Of a stretch of DNA of 64,000 nt, positions 20,760-30,047 are shown piece by piece. This stretch comes from Bog-756 sp963835465 (GTDB taxonomy: Bacteria > Actinomycetota > Acidimicrobiia > Acidimicrobiales > RAAP-2): assembly GCA_963835465.1 (NCBI GenBank), contig CAWIFR010000008.1, forward strand, positions 310,001 through 374,000, given 5' to 3'. Position 1 is the first letter of the stretch. Every line of letters starts with the position of its first letter. The notes below the pieces were generated by a model. That model did not search any database. It was not told the DNA's origin and saw only the letters and a list, made by a program, of their open reading frames with translations. Position numbers and translations under genes: made by a program.

Positions 20760-21974
20760 ATGACGAGATCCCCGGTTCCCGACCTGGTGGTGGCCGGTGG
20801 CGGGGTCATCGGCCTGGCCATCGCCTGGAGGGCGGCCCGGGCCGGGCTGGCCGTCGCCCTGGTCGACCCGCACCCGGGACAGGGTTCGAGCTGGGCCGCC
20901 GCCGGCATGCTGGGCCCGGTGGGTGAGGCCCACTTCGGCGAGGACCCCCTGACCCGGCTCAACGTGGCCGCGGCCCGGTCGTGGCCCGAGTTCGCTCGCG
21001 ACCTCGAGGCCGCCTCGGGTCGCCGCGTCCACTACCGCGCCGGGGGGACGCTGCTGGTGGCGGCCGATCCCTCGGACCGCGAGGCGGTCGACGACGTCCT
21101 CGCCTACCAGCAGGACCGAGGGCTGTCCGCCCGGCGGCTCACCGCCTCGGAGTGCCGGGCCGCCGAGCCGCTCCTGGCCCCCGGGATCCGGGCCGGAGCG
21201 GAGCTGGCCGACGACCATCAGGTCGACAACCGCCTGGTGGTGGTGGCCCTGCTCGATGCCTGCCGGGCTGCGGGCGTGTCGTTCGTGGCCGACCGGGTGG
21301 CCGACGTCACCACCGGGCCGTCCGGGGTCACCGGGGTGACCCTCGAGCGGGACGGGGGCCTCGAGGGGGCGGCCGTGGTGCTCGCCGCCGGGTGCCACAG
21401 CGGTCGGGTCGGCGGGCTGCCCGACGACCTCCGGCCGCCGGTGCGGCCGGTGAAGGGCCTCACCATCCGGCTGCGCGCCGTCGACGGCTCGCCCCGGCTC
21501 CAACGGACCGTCCGCGGGCTGGTGCAGGGTCGCCCCTGCTACCTGGTGCCGAGGTCCGACGGGACGGTGGTGGTCGGAGCCACCGTGGAGGAGAAGGGGT
21601 TCGACCTGACCGTCCAGGCCGGTTCGGTGGCCGACCTCTTGGACGACGCCCGACGGCTGGTGCCGGCCATCGACGAGTACGAGTTCTGCGAGACCACCAC
21701 CGGGCTCCGGCCCGGGTCCCCCGACAACGGGCCCATGGTCGGGGCCGGTGGCCTCCCGGGCCTGCTCGTGGCCACCGGGCACTACCGCAACGGCATCCTG
21801 CTGGCCCCGGTCACCGCCGAGGAGATCGTCGGGCTGCTGACGAATCCGGACCCGCCCGCACCGGGCTCGACCGGGGGGGACGAACTGTTCGCCGCCTTCC
21901 GGCCCGGCCGCTTCGGGCGCCCCGCAGAGGGGGCACCCACACGGGACCGGCAGACCGCGACGGTGGACCGGTGA
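20760..21974 (+). CDS. thiO: Glycine oxidase of thiamine biosynthesis
   Basis: 404 aa FAD enzyme of the D-amino-acid oxidase fold. The dinucleotide loop is LVVAGGGVIGLAIAWRAARAG, substrate-side motifs include QGSSWAAAGMLGPVGEAHF, and the C-terminal flavin contact is TGHYRNGILLAPVTAE. It oxidises glycine to the iminoacetate (dehydroglycine) used by ThiG for the thiazole ring, the aerobic alternative to ThiH. First gene of thiO-thiS-thiG-thiD; its stop overlaps the thiS start (GTGA). The Pro/Gly-rich tail after about residue 360 is an extension of no known role. Confidence 0.93.
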   Translation: MTRSPVPDLVVAGGGVIGLAIAWRAARAGLAVALVDPHPGQGSSWAAAGMLGPVGEAHFGEDPLTRLNVAAARSWPEFARDLEAASGRRVHYRAGGTLLVAADPSDREAVDDVLAYQQDRGLSARRLTASECRAAEPLLAPGIRAGAELADDHQVDNRLVVVALLDACRAAGVSFVADRVADVTTGPSGVTGVTLERDGGLEGAAVVLAAGCHSGRVGGLPDDLRPPVRPVKGLTIRLRAVDGSPRLQRTVRGLVQGRPCYLVPRSDGTVVVGATVEEKGFDLTVQAGSVADLLDDARRLVPAIDEYEFCETTTGLRPGSPDNGPMVGAGGLPGLLVATGHYRNGILLAPVTAEEIVGLLTNPDPPAPGSTGGDELFAAFRPGRFGRPAEGAPTRDRQTATVDR

Positions 21975-22174
21975 GCCCCGTCGAGGTCAACGGGGAGCCG
22001 TGGGAGGGTCCGGCGGGCGTCACCGTGGCCGAGCTGGTCTCGGTGTGGTGCCCCTCACCCAAGGGGATCGCCGTGGCCCGTAACGGCGAGGTGGTGCCGA
22101 AGAGCGCCTGGCCGGGCACCGAGCTCACCGACGGCGACCGGATCGAGATCGTCACCGCCGCCGCCGGGGGCTAG
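21971..22174 (+). CDS. thiS: Sulfur-carrier protein ThiS
   Basis: 67 aa, GTG start overlapping the thiO stop by 4 nt. Beta-grasp fold pattern EVNGEPWEGPAGVTVAELV and IAVARNGEVVPKSAWPGTEL, ending DGDRIEIVTAAAGG. The terminal Gly-Gly becomes the thiocarboxylate that donates sulfur to ThiG. The activating ThiF-like protein is not in this window. Confidence 0.95.
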   Translation: MSPVEVNGEPWEGPAGVTVAELVSVWCPSPKGIAVARNGEVVPKSAWPGTELTDGDRIEIVTAAAGG

Positions 22175-22254
22175 GGCCTGCGCCCCTCCACCTGGTCCCC
22201 GTGCCGCCGGGCGGCCGACCGGGGACACCGGCCGGTAGCGGTACCGTGGTCGGG

Positions 22255-23115
22255 ATGGTCGACCAGTCCACCGACGTCCGCGCCGCCACGGCCCCACCGG
22301 CGACGGGATCGGCGCGCCCGGGGGACCAGATCGGGGTCGTGGGGCCGGACGACGACCTGACCATCGCCGGCCGGACCATCGGCTCCCGGCTCATCATGGG
22401 GACCGGGGGCATGACCAGCCCGGAGTCCCTGCGCTCGGCCCTGGTCGCCTCGGGCACCACCCTGGCCACCGTCGCCGTGCGCAGGGTCGACCCCACCACG
22501 CGCCACTCCCTGGTCGACCTGCTGGAGTCCCTCGACATCACGGTGCTGCCCAACACGGCCGGGTGCTTCACCGCCGCCGAGGCCGTGCTCACGGCCAAGC
22601 TGGCCCGGGAGGCCTTCGAGACCGACTGGGTGAAGCTGGAGGTCATCGGGGACGACCACACGCTGCTCCCCGACGCCGTCGAACTGGTGGCGGCGGCCGA
22701 GACACTGGTCGACGACGGCTTCGTGGTCCTCCCCTACTGCAGTGACGACCCGGTCACCGCCCGGCGACTCGAGCAGATCGGCTGCGCCGCGGTGATGCCC
22801 CTCGGGGCCCCCATCGGCAGCGGCCTCGGGATCCGCAATCCGCACAACATCGCCCTCATCGTCGAGCAGTCCGACGTCCCCGTCGTCCTCGACGCCGGCA
22901 TCGGCACGGCCTCGGACGCGTGCCTGGCCATGGAGCTCGGATGCGACGCGGTGCTGGTGGCCTCGGCGGTGACCCGGGCCCGCGACCCGCGCCTCATGGC
23001 CGAGGCCATGCGCCAGGCGGTGGCCTCGGGCCGGTCGGCCCGACGGGCCGGCCGGATCACCCGTCGCTTCCATGCCCTGGCCTCGAGCGACCCCACCGGC
23101 ATGGTCGACCGGTGA
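22255..23115 (+). CDS. thiG: Thiazole synthase
   Basis: 286 aa. ATG at 22255 is used; about 35 poorly conserved residues precede the TIM barrel, which starts LTIAGRTIGSRLIMGTGG. The Schiff-base lysine is in DWVKLEVIGDD, and the phosphate-binding loops MPLGAPIGSGLG and DAGIGTASDA are intact. It condenses deoxyxylulose 5-phosphate, dehydroglycine and ThiS thiocarboxylate to the thiazole phosphate. TACCGT lies 7 nt before the ATG, so a secondary internal promoter is possible; the gap to thiS is 80 nt. Confidence 0.95.
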   Translation: MVDQSTDVRAATAPPATGSARPGDQIGVVGPDDDLTIAGRTIGSRLIMGTGGMTSPESLRSALVASGTTLATVAVRRVDPTTRHSLVDLLESLDITVLPNTAGCFTAAEAVLTAKLAREAFETDWVKLEVIGDDHTLLPDAVELVAAAETLVDDGFVVLPYCSDDPVTARRLEQIGCAAVMPLGAPIGSGLGIRNPHNIALIVEQSDVPVVLDAGIGTASDACLAMELGCDAVLVASAVTRARDPRLMAEAMRQAVASGRSARRAGRITRRFHALASSDPTGMVDR

Positions 23116-23990
23116 GCGGCCTGGGCGATCCTCCCGTGGCCATGACCATCGCCGGCTCCGACTCGGGAGCGGGGGCCGGCATCCAGGCCGACATCAAGAC
23201 CATGGGCGCCCTCGGCGTCTTCGGCACCACCGTCATCACCACGGTCACGGCCCAGAGCACCGTCACCGTCGCCGAGGTGCACCACCTGCCACCAGCCCTC
23301 GTCGAGTCCCAGATCGCCACGGTGCTCGACGACCTTCCCGTCCGGGCGGTCAAGACCGGACTGCTGGGCGATCCGGCCATCGTCGAGGTGGTGGGGCGCC
23401 GGGCCGCGGCCGGCGACCTGCCCCAGCTGGTGGTGGACCCGGTCATGGTGGCGTCGACGGGCCGGATCTTCCTGGTGGAAGAGGGGATCGACGCCTACCG
23501 CCGACACCTGCTGCCCCAGGCCCTCGTGGCCACCCCGAACCTGTGGGAGGCGGCCCTCCTCGCCGACCGGGCCCCGACCGGCGAGGAGGACGTGGAGGCC
23601 ATGGTCGACATGGCCCGCCGGATCCACGAGCTCGGCCCCACCTGGGTGCTGGTCAAAGGAGGCCACCTCCCCGGGGTCGAGTCCCACACCGGGGTGCGAC
23701 CTCCCGACCAGGTGGCCGATGTGCTGTTCGACGGCACCACGGTGACCGTCCTCACCGGAGGGCGCGTGGACACCCCCAACAACCACGGCACGGGCTGCTC
23801 CCTCTCGGCGGCCATCGCCGCCTCGCTGGCCCGCGGGGCCGATGTCCCCACCGCCGTCTCGGTGGCCAAGGAGTTCGTCCTCGCCGCCCTGCGGGGTGGG
23901 GCCGAGTGGCGTCTCGGCCAGGGCCACGGTCCCCTCGACCACCTGGGATGGACCGGCCGCCCTCCCCCGGGGGTCAATGCCCCGGTGTGA
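23112..23990 (+). CDS. thiD: Hydroxymethylpyrimidine / HMP-phosphate kinase
   Basis: 292 aa ribokinase-fold protein; GTG start overlaps the thiG stop by 4 nt. N-terminal AMTIAGSDSGAGAGIQADIKT binds HMP, VVDPVMVASTGR is typical, and the anion-hole and catalytic region NNHGTGCSLSAAIAASLARG is intact. It phosphorylates HMP to HMP-PP. thiE (thiamine-phosphate synthase) and thiC are absent here and must lie elsewhere. Confidence 0.95.
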   Translation: MSGLGDPPVAMTIAGSDSGAGAGIQADIKTMGALGVFGTTVITTVTAQSTVTVAEVHHLPPALVESQIATVLDDLPVRAVKTGLLGDPAIVEVVGRRAAAGDLPQLVVDPVMVASTGRIFLVEEGIDAYRRHLLPQALVATPNLWEAALLADRAPTGEEDVEAMVDMARRIHELGPTWVLVKGGHLPGVESHTGVRPPDQVADVLFDGTTVTVLTGGRVDTPNNHGTGCSLSAAIAASLARGADVPTAVSVAKEFVLAALRGGAEWRLGQGHGPLDHLGWTGRPPPGVNAPV

Positions 23991-24318
23991 GCCCGGATCG
24001 GCTCGCCGAGGCCGGTCATGACAGTGGCCGGGCCTCTCGGCCCGGCCACTCCCCCCCCAATCTCACAGGATCGTTCCGCCCGAACGTCTCCAGGCACCCC
24101 TCCTCTGGATGAGCACCCCCCCGCTCATCCGTGCTCTGGCATTGTGAAGCATCGTCATGCAAAAGTAAACATCCGGTGAACAGCCCATTTCACCAGGGGT
24201 AATGGCTTCACCACTCACTGTGGTATCCGGGTCCCGTTCCGCTCGAACCCCCGGCCCGCCGGCCCGCCGCGCAGCTCCGGTGGTCGCCCCGACGGCGGTC
24301 CCGCCGTAGCGTGTGGTC
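23991..24318. other. Intergenic region after the thi operon
   Basis: About 330 bases. It contains the hairpin at 24023-24050, then an unusually AT-rich patch (24136-24215) with a small inverted repeat GGTGAA/TTCACC around 24175-24193 that could be an operator or part of a promoter. No gene was recognised. Confidence 0.5.
24023..24050. terminator. Terminator-like hairpin after thiD
   Basis: AGTGGCCGGGCC-TCTC-GGCCCGGCCACT, a perfect 12-bp stem located 33 nt after thiD. It is followed by a C-run, not a T-run, as is common for high-GC Actinobacteria. Confidence 0.6.
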
Positions 24319-24726
24319 ATGGACCCCTCCGCCGCCCGCCCCTTGGCCCGACTCGTCGCCTGGGGCCGGGTCGGCATCGGGGTCAGCGCCATCGTGGCCC
24401 CGACCCTCATGGCCCGCCCGTGGATCGGCGCCGACGCCGGCGATTCGGGCAGCCGACTCCTCGCCCGCACGATGGGCGGCCGGGACCTGGCCCTCGGGAT
24501 CGGCGCCCTCCGGGCCCTGCGGATCTCCGACGCCGAGGCCCGCCCGTGGGTGGCGCTCGGTGGCATGGCCGACGCCGTCGACGCCCTGGCCACCGTCCTG
24601 GCCTTCGGCACCCTGCCGCGACGGAGCCGGTGGGGCATCCTGGCCGTCACCGTGGGGGCGGCCGTGGTCTCCACCCGGGTGGCCGAGACCCTGGACAGCC
24701 CGGAGCCGGCCGTGCCGCCGAGCTGA
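24319..24726 (+). CDS. Small membrane protein of unknown function (DUF4267-like)
   Basis: 135 aa with about four hydrophobic segments. Readable parts are LARLVAWGRVGIGVSAIVAP, LLARTMGGRDLALGIGAL and ALGGMADAVDALATVLAFG. The GRDLALG motif and helix layout resemble the small DUF4267-type membrane proteins; the assignment is loose. ATG at 24319 is chosen because TAGCGT ends exactly 6 nt upstream, suggesting a leaderless transcript. Confidence 0.6.
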   Translation: MDPSAARPLARLVAWGRVGIGVSAIVAPTLMARPWIGADAGDSGSRLLARTMGGRDLALGIGALRALRISDAEARPWVALGGMADAVDALATVLAFGTLPRRSRWGILAVTVGAAVVSTRVAETLDSPEPAVPPS

Positions 24727-24806
24727 CCCCGGACCGCCTCCCCGACCCGGTCCGGGAACGCCCCGACCCGGGAGGACGACGGGACCACCGGTAGCATGGA
24801 TCTGCC

Positions 24807-25418
24807 ATGCCCACCCCTCCCCCGGTGCCCGACGACGGCGCCGACGATGCCGAGCCCCGCCTCTACGAGCCCATGTCCCTCCGGGGCCCGGCGCTGATGG
24901 TCCTGGGCATCGCCGTGCTGATCGTGGTGGTGGGCGTCGTGGCCTCGGCCCTGGTCTCGGGCAGCGACACCACCCTCGCCATCCACAAGGTCACCATCCC
25001 CGACGGGACCTCGGTCCCCCTGACCCCGGCGGCCACGGCCATGAAGTCCATCGTGAGCGCGGGCGAGCCCCCGGCGGACATCCTGGGCAACCTGGCCGTC
25101 CCGTCGGGCAGCGCCTTGGTCCGGTCGAAGAACTCCGACCAGGGGGCCAGCCAGTTCGACCGCACGGTGACTTTCCGCACCGGACTCTCGGCCGACCAGG
25201 TGGCCGACCTGTACCGCACGCTCCTGCCCCGCCTGGGCTGGAAGAACATCGACAACGGCAGTCCGGCCAGCGGGCCCTCGGCCGGCACGGTGGTCCTGTT
25301 CAAGAAGGGCAGCGGCGACAGCTTCTACTGGGAGGTCGGGGCCACCGTCTCCCCCACCACGTCCAGCGGCACCACCGACTTCTCGCTCGAGCTCTTCGAG
25401 CTCCCTGACGCCAACTGA
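24807..25418 (+). CDS. Membrane-anchored protein of unknown function
   Basis: 203 aa. A short cytoplasmic tail (residues 1-29) is followed by one membrane helix (LMVLGIAVLIVVVGVVASAL) and an extracytoplasmic domain of about 150 residues with FRTGLSADQVADLYRTLLPRLGWKNID, a pattern seen in small secreted actinobacterial domains. No catalytic motif is visible. TAGCAT lies 9 nt before the ATG. The 3' end overlaps the convergent membrane glycosyltransferase gene by 94 bp. Confidence 0.7.
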   Translation: MPTPPPVPDDGADDAEPRLYEPMSLRGPALMVLGIAVLIVVVGVVASALVSGSDTTLAIHKVTIPDGTSVPLTPAATAMKSIVSAGEPPADILGNLAVPSGSALVRSKNSDQGASQFDRTVTFRTGLSADQVADLYRTLLPRLGWKNIDNGSPASGPSAGTVVLFKKGSGDSFYWEVGATVSPTTSSGTTDFSLELFELPDAN

Positions 25419-26908
25419 CCGGCCGGCGCCGGCGGCGTGTCGGCCTGCCCGAGCATCCAGGCCCACACGAACAGGTTGATCGGGTAGAGCAGGTAGCCCA
25501 CCCGGGTGGCCGGGGCCAGCAGGATGGCGATGAGCATGACCCATCCGGCCAGATTGGCCACCGCGGCCGCGTTCGGGGGCGGACGCCGCCACAGCCGCCA
25601 CACGAGGGCCACCGCCCCGAGGAGCACCACGGTCACCACGTAGATGCGATGGGCCCCGGGAAACGCCGCCACCAGGATGTGGCCGGGCAGGGCGCTGGCC
25701 GCCGGCGACGACACCCCGGCCAGCCCCAGGGGGAAGCGGATGACGTTGTCCACGAAGGCCGACGGGTTGCTGAGGGCGACGGGTAGGACGACAGGGCCCG
25801 CCACCAGCACCAGGCCGAGGGCGTACCGTCCCATGGCCCGCCGGCCGCGGGTGTCCGACGCCGCCCACAGGGCGAAGAGGGCCAGGGGCCACGCCGTGAA
25901 CTTGAGCGACGAGGCGGCCCCGAGGGCCAGCCCGGCCAGGAGCGGTCTCCGGCGTTGCAGGGCCACCAGGCCGAGCAGCATCAGGGCCACCACCGGCATG
26001 TCGTCGCCGCCCGTCGCCAAGGGCAGGGCGGCCGTGGGCAAGACGGTCAGCACCTCGAGAGCCCGGACCCGGGCGTCGGTGGGTGGGCGCAGCCGGCTCA
26101 GGGCGAACACGGCGATGGCCACGGTGAACACCAGGAACTGGATGCGGGCGTCGGTGAGCCGGGCCTCGACCCTGCTCCCGGTGGAGAAGCCGAAGACCAC
26201 CATCCCGGGGAGGTAGGGGTAGTACAGCTCGTAGACCGGTTCGGTGTGCTCGTGGATGAGGATGTGCCCGTCCTTGTCCACCACCCGGTAGGGATCCTGA
26301 CCGTGGGCGGCCCGGTCGCCGGCCTGCTCGACCACCAGGACCTCGGGCTGGACGTGGAGGGCGGCGTTGCCCTGGGCCCGCCACACCACCTCCAGTCCCA
26401 GCGGGACGATGGTGGCCCCGAACAGCACGATCAGGAAGGCCACCACCCGCACCACCCGCCAGTGCCGGTCACCGGTGGCCGGGCCCGGGGCCAGCGCGGC
26501 CGTGGCCTCGCCGAGGGCCCCGGCGGCGGCCGGAGGGGCCGCTCGGGACCGGGCCCGGATGCGCAGGGCCACCACGGCCATGGTCACCGTGGCCACCACG
26601 TAGGGCCCCACGGCCATCTGGCCCCACTGGCGGTAGAGCGGGATGCCCACGGCGAAGGCGGTGACCGCGGCGAACACCGCCGAGCAGCCGTAGAGGAAGG
26701 CGTCCCGACCCTCGGGTGACAGGGCCTGCAGAGCGGCCAGGGTTCGGCGGGCCCATACCGGGTAGCGGGCCCACCTGGTCCCCTCGGGGTCGGGCACGGC
26801 CCTCGGGTGCATCCGCAGGCGGTCGGTCAGCACGGTCGAGGGTACCACCGGGGGTTCGGGCGACACGGTTGGGTCCGGACGCCCCACCCGTCGGTCAGGA
26901 GGGGTCAA
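25325..26908 (-). CDS. Polytopic membrane protein, GT87/DUF2029-like glycosyltransferase
   Basis: 527 aa if TTG at 26908 is used; GTG at 26866 is an alternative. About ten hydrophobic segments. The loop HEHTEPVYELYYPYLPGMVVFGF and the acidic DKDG/EHTE region early in the chain are typical of polyprenol-phosphate-sugar-dependent GT-C enzymes, as are AASSLKFTAWPLALFALWA and the late VGYLLYPINLFVWAWML. Actinobacterial relatives act as mannosyl- or arabinosyl-transferases in cell-envelope glycan synthesis. The start overlaps the end of the upstream peptidase gene, so the two are probably co-transcribed. The C-terminal 30 residues are Ser-rich and lie opposite the 3' end of the + strand neighbour. 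Confidence 0.72.
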   Translation of the reverse strand: MTPPDRRVGRPDPTVSPEPPVVPSTVLTDRLRMHPRAVPDPEGTRWARYPVWARRTLAALQALSPEGRDAFLYGCSAVFAAVTAFAVGIPLYRQWGQMAVGPYVVATVTMAVVALRIRARSRAAPPAAAGALGEATAALAPGPATGDRHWRVVRVVAFLIVLFGATIVPLGLEVVWRAQGNAALHVQPEVLVVEQAGDRAAHGQDPYRVVDKDGHILIHEHTEPVYELYYPYLPGMVVFGFSTGSRVEARLTDARIQFLVFTVAIAVFALSRLRPPTDARVRALEVLTVLPTAALPLATGGDDMPVVALMLLGLVALQRRRPLLAGLALGAASSLKFTAWPLALFALWAASDTRGRRAMGRYALGLVLVAGPVVLPVALSNPSAFVDNVIRFPLGLAGVSSPAASALPGHILVAAFPGAHRIYVVTVVLLGAVALVWRLWRRPPPNAAAVANLAGWVMLIAILLAPATRVGYLLYPINLFVWAWMLGQADTPPAPAGQLASGSSKSSSEKSVVPLDVVGETVAPTSQ

Positions 26909-28949
26909 CCGCCGGGGGCGTCGCCCGCTCCGCCGGCCCCTCGGCGAACAGCGACCGGTAGAACTCGAGTTCGGCCAGGAGGGCGGCCTCGATGGTGGAG
27001 GCCCGGCGGAAGCCGTGGGCCTCCCCCTCGAACAGCACCAGGCGGCAGGGCACCCCCCGCTCGGTCAGCGCGGCGGCAAAGCGCTCGGACTGGTCGGCCG
27101 GGACCACCGGGTCCTCCACGCCCTGGAGCAGGAGGACCGAGCCCGAGACCCGGTCGGCGGCGTGGATCGGCGACCGCTCCCGGTAGGTGGCCCGGGCCGC
27201 GGGCCAGGGTCCGACCAGCGAGTCGATGTAGCGGGACTCGAAGTCGTGGGTGTCAGCGGCCAGGGCCTCGAGGTCGGTCACGCCGTACCAGCTGACCGCC
27301 CCGGCGAACCGGTCGGCCCGGACGAGCGCCCCGAGCGCGGTCAGCCCTCCGGCACTGCCGCCCCGGATGGCCATGCGGGTCCCGTCGACCAGACCGGCCT
27401 CGGCCAGGGCCGACGCGTAGCCCACGCAGTCGTCGATGTCGGCCTGGCCCCAGAGCCCGTCGAGACGCCTGCGGTACTCCCGCCCGAAGCCGCTGCTCCC
27501 CCGGTAGTTGACGGCGGCCACAGCCAGCCCCCGGCTGGCGAAGAACTGGACCACCGGGTCCAGCCCGCCTTCGGCCGCCGACGTCGGGCCGCCGTGACAG
27601 AAGACCACGAGCGGTGGCGGGCCCTCGGGGGCTCCGGCGGGGGCGCCCACCGGGGCGTAGAACAGCCCCGGGACAGGACCGTCCGGGGTCGGCGCCGTGA
27701 ACGGGCGGGCCTCGGACACGGAAGCCCCGGCCGCCGGTGACGCCGGCCCGGCCGAGACGCGCACCGTCCGGCCCTCCCCCGACCAGGGGAGCTCGAAGAC
27801 GGCCCGGGCCTCGGTCGGCGTCGAGCCCAGGACGTGGAGCCGCTCGTCGGCGCCGCCGGTGACCACCAGCCCGTCGATGGCCACACACGGCTGGTCGATG
27901 ACCTCCCACGACCAGTGCCCGTGCCCGGCGGCGGGCCCTCCCGGTCGCAGGAGGACCACCTGGTCGCGCCCGTCCCGGTGGACCCGGCACACGAGCGACC
28001 CGTCCGACCGCTCGGCCATGGTGGACTGGCCGAGGACCCAGTCGGGGCCGTGGAACTCGGCCTCCAGGGCGACCAGGGCCCGGGGCTCGGCCCCCGGACG
28101 GCCCACGTCCGCCTCGGCCAGACGGTACGGGAGCCACCACCCGGTCCGGTCGTCCACGAAGAACAGGCTGCCGTCCCGTCCCCACCGGGGCTGGCCCACC
28201 GAGGACTCGCCCCCGGCCACCCGGTGCGGCCCGAGAACGGTGAGGCCGTCGGCCGACTCCTCGAGACGGGCCAGCCACAGCGACGAACGGTCCCAGGGCA
28301 TGGCCGGGTGGTCCCAGGCCACCCAGGCCAACCACCGTCCGTCCGGCGAGGGCCGGGGGGCGGCCACGAAGTCCCACTGGTCGACCAGGAGGACCGGGGG
28401 CGTCGGTCCGGTGGGCGCGTCGAGGGCCAGGGCGACCAGCCGGTGGTCGGTGGCCGGGCCCCGGTGGCGCTCCTCGACGCTGACCAGCCAGGACCCCGAC
28501 GGGGTCACCCGCCCGTCGGCGTACCGGGTGGTCCAGCCGTCGGCCCCCTCGGCGGGGTCCGACGCGCTCAGCACCCTCGGATCCGTCCCCGTCGCCCCGA
28601 CCTCCACCGCGTGCCACTGCTGGTCGGACTGGTCCACGTAGTAGAGGGTGCCGGCCTCGGCCCAGGCGTCACCGCCGCCGTACTCGTGCACCCGGCTCCG
28701 CACGCTGACCCCGGCCGGCGACACATCGACCGGCGGTGAACCGGCGACGGCCCGCACCACCACCTGGACGCCGCCGTCCTCGGGCCGGCTCTCGCACCAG
28801 TAGACCGACCCGCCGTCGGCCTGCAGGCCGCTCCGGCTGACCTTGCCCGCCGCGGTCCGGGAGGCCGACCAGCGGGAGGGCCACCACCCGAACGCCGTCG
28901 CCGGGTCCGGGGTGGACTCGGTCTCCCCCACTGCCTCCGTGCCGTCCAT
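26895..28949 (-). CDS. S9-family prolyl oligopeptidase / acyl-peptide hydrolase-like peptidase
   Basis: 684 aa from ATG at 28949. Residues about 30-400 form a WD-like beta-propeller (DGRWLAWVAWDHPAMPW, GRDGSLFFVDDRTGWW). The C-terminal alpha/beta hydrolase domain has VVFCHGGPTSAAEGG (oxyanion loop), RGGSAGGLTALGAL with the catalytic Ser, LLLQGVEDPVVP with Asp and GEAHGFR with His. No signal peptide is visible, so it is presumably cytoplasmic, processing short or N-acylated peptides. It is divergent from the AcuI-like gene, with only 20 nt between the start codons, so the promoters must overlap the coding starts. Confidence 0.9.
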   Translation of the reverse strand: MDGTEAVGETESTPDPATAFGWWPSRWSASRTAAGKVSRSGLQADGGSVYWCESRPEDGGVQVVVRAVAGSPPVDVSPAGVSVRSRVHEYGGGDAWAEAGTLYYVDQSDQQWHAVEVGATGTDPRVLSASDPAEGADGWTTRYADGRVTPSGSWLVSVEERHRGPATDHRLVALALDAPTGPTPPVLLVDQWDFVAAPRPSPDGRWLAWVAWDHPAMPWDRSSLWLARLEESADGLTVLGPHRVAGGESSVGQPRWGRDGSLFFVDDRTGWWLPYRLAEADVGRPGAEPRALVALEAEFHGPDWVLGQSTMAERSDGSLVCRVHRDGRDQVVLLRPGGPAAGHGHWSWEVIDQPCVAIDGLVVTGGADERLHVLGSTPTEARAVFELPWSGEGRTVRVSAGPASPAAGASVSEARPFTAPTPDGPVPGLFYAPVGAPAGAPEGPPPLVVFCHGGPTSAAEGGLDPVVQFFASRGLAVAAVNYRGSSGFGREYRRRLDGLWGQADIDDCVGYASALAEAGLVDGTRMAIRGGSAGGLTALGALVRADRFAGAVSWYGVTDLEALAADTHDFESRYIDSLVGPWPAARATYRERSPIHAADRVSGSVLLLQGVEDPVVPADQSERFAAALTERGVPCRLVLFEGEAHGFRRASTIEAALLAELEFYRSLFAEGPAERATPPAVDPS

Positions 28950-28969
28950 GGAGTCAGTACGGTACCCGA

Positions 28970-30026
28970 ATGGCCCCCGCTCCCCCACCCATCCCGCCCA
29001 CCGACCAACCCGTCCTCCCCACCTCCTTCAGCGCCTTCGTGGTCGAGCGGACCGACGCCGGCGACATCGAGGCGGGCGTCCGGGCCCTCGGGATCGACGA
29101 CCTCCCCGAGGGGGAGGTGCTGGTGGCCGTGGCGTGGTCGGCCGTCAACTACAAGGACGGGATGGTCACCCGACCCGGCAACCGGGTGGCCCGGATCAAT
29201 CCGCTGGTGCCCGGGGTCGACCTGGTGGGCACGGTCCTCCAGTCGTCCGATCCCGGACTCGCCCCCGGCCTCGCCGTGATCGTCCACGGCTACGACCTCG
29301 GCGTGTCCCACCACGGGGGGTTCGCGCAGGTGGCCCGGGTCCCGGCGGGCTGGGTGGTCCCCCTCCCCGATGGCCTGAGCCCGCGCCAGGCCGCCACCAT
29401 CGGCACCGCCGGCTTCACCGCCGCCCTCTCCCTCCACCGACTCGAGCAGCGGGGCCTCCGGCCCGGCGACGGTCCGGTCCTCGTGACCGGGGCGTCCGGC
29501 GGGGTCGGCAGCATGGCCGTGGCCCTCCTCGGCTCCCGGGGCTACGAGGTCGTGGCCAGCACGGGCAAGGCCTCCGAGACCCCCTACCTCACCGCGTCTC
29601 GGGGCCTCGTCGGTCATCGACCGGGACGAGCTCCTCCAGCCGGCCGAGCGCACCCTCGGCCCTGAGCGGTGGGCGGCGGCGGTGGACTGCGTGGGTGGGC
29701 CCACCCTGGCCGCCGTGCTCCGCACCCTGCGCTACGGCGCGGCCGTGGCCGCCAGCGGCCTGACCGGGGGGAGCGCCCTCGAGACCACCGTCTTCCCCTT
29801 CATCGTGCGGGATGCCACCCTCATCGGGGTGGACACCGTCCTCACCGCCATCGACGAGCGGCGCCGGGTGTGGCGGGAGATGGCCACGGCCTTTCCCCCC
29901 GACCTGCTCGGCGAGATGGTCCACGAGGAGGTGGACCTCACCGGGTTGGCCCGGGTCCTCGACCGGAACCAGGCCGGCGGGTCCCGGGGCCGGACCCTGG
30001 TGCGCCCCGGCCCGCCCGGGACCTGA
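28970..30026 (+). CDS. AcuI/YhdH-type MDR oxidoreductase (acryloyl-CoA reductase-like), one frameshift
   Basis: Zinc-free medium-chain dehydrogenase/reductase. ATG at 28970; TACGGT ends exactly 6 nt upstream (leaderless pattern). N-terminal half: VAWSAVNYKDGMVTRPGNRV and VHGYDLGVSHHGGFAQ, typical of AcuI. The nucleotide fold is VLVTGASGGVGSMAVALLGSRGY. Near 29597 an extra base breaks the frame; afterwards SSVIDRDELLQPAERTLGPE and AAAVDCVGGPTLAAVLRTLRYG continue to TGA at 30024-30026. The corrected length, about 350 aa, is a little longer than usual (about 330) because of the N-terminus. Relatives reduce acryloyl-CoA to propionyl-CoA with NADPH. Confidence 0.85.
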
Positions 30027-30047
30027 GCGGGTGGCCGGGCCCCGCCG

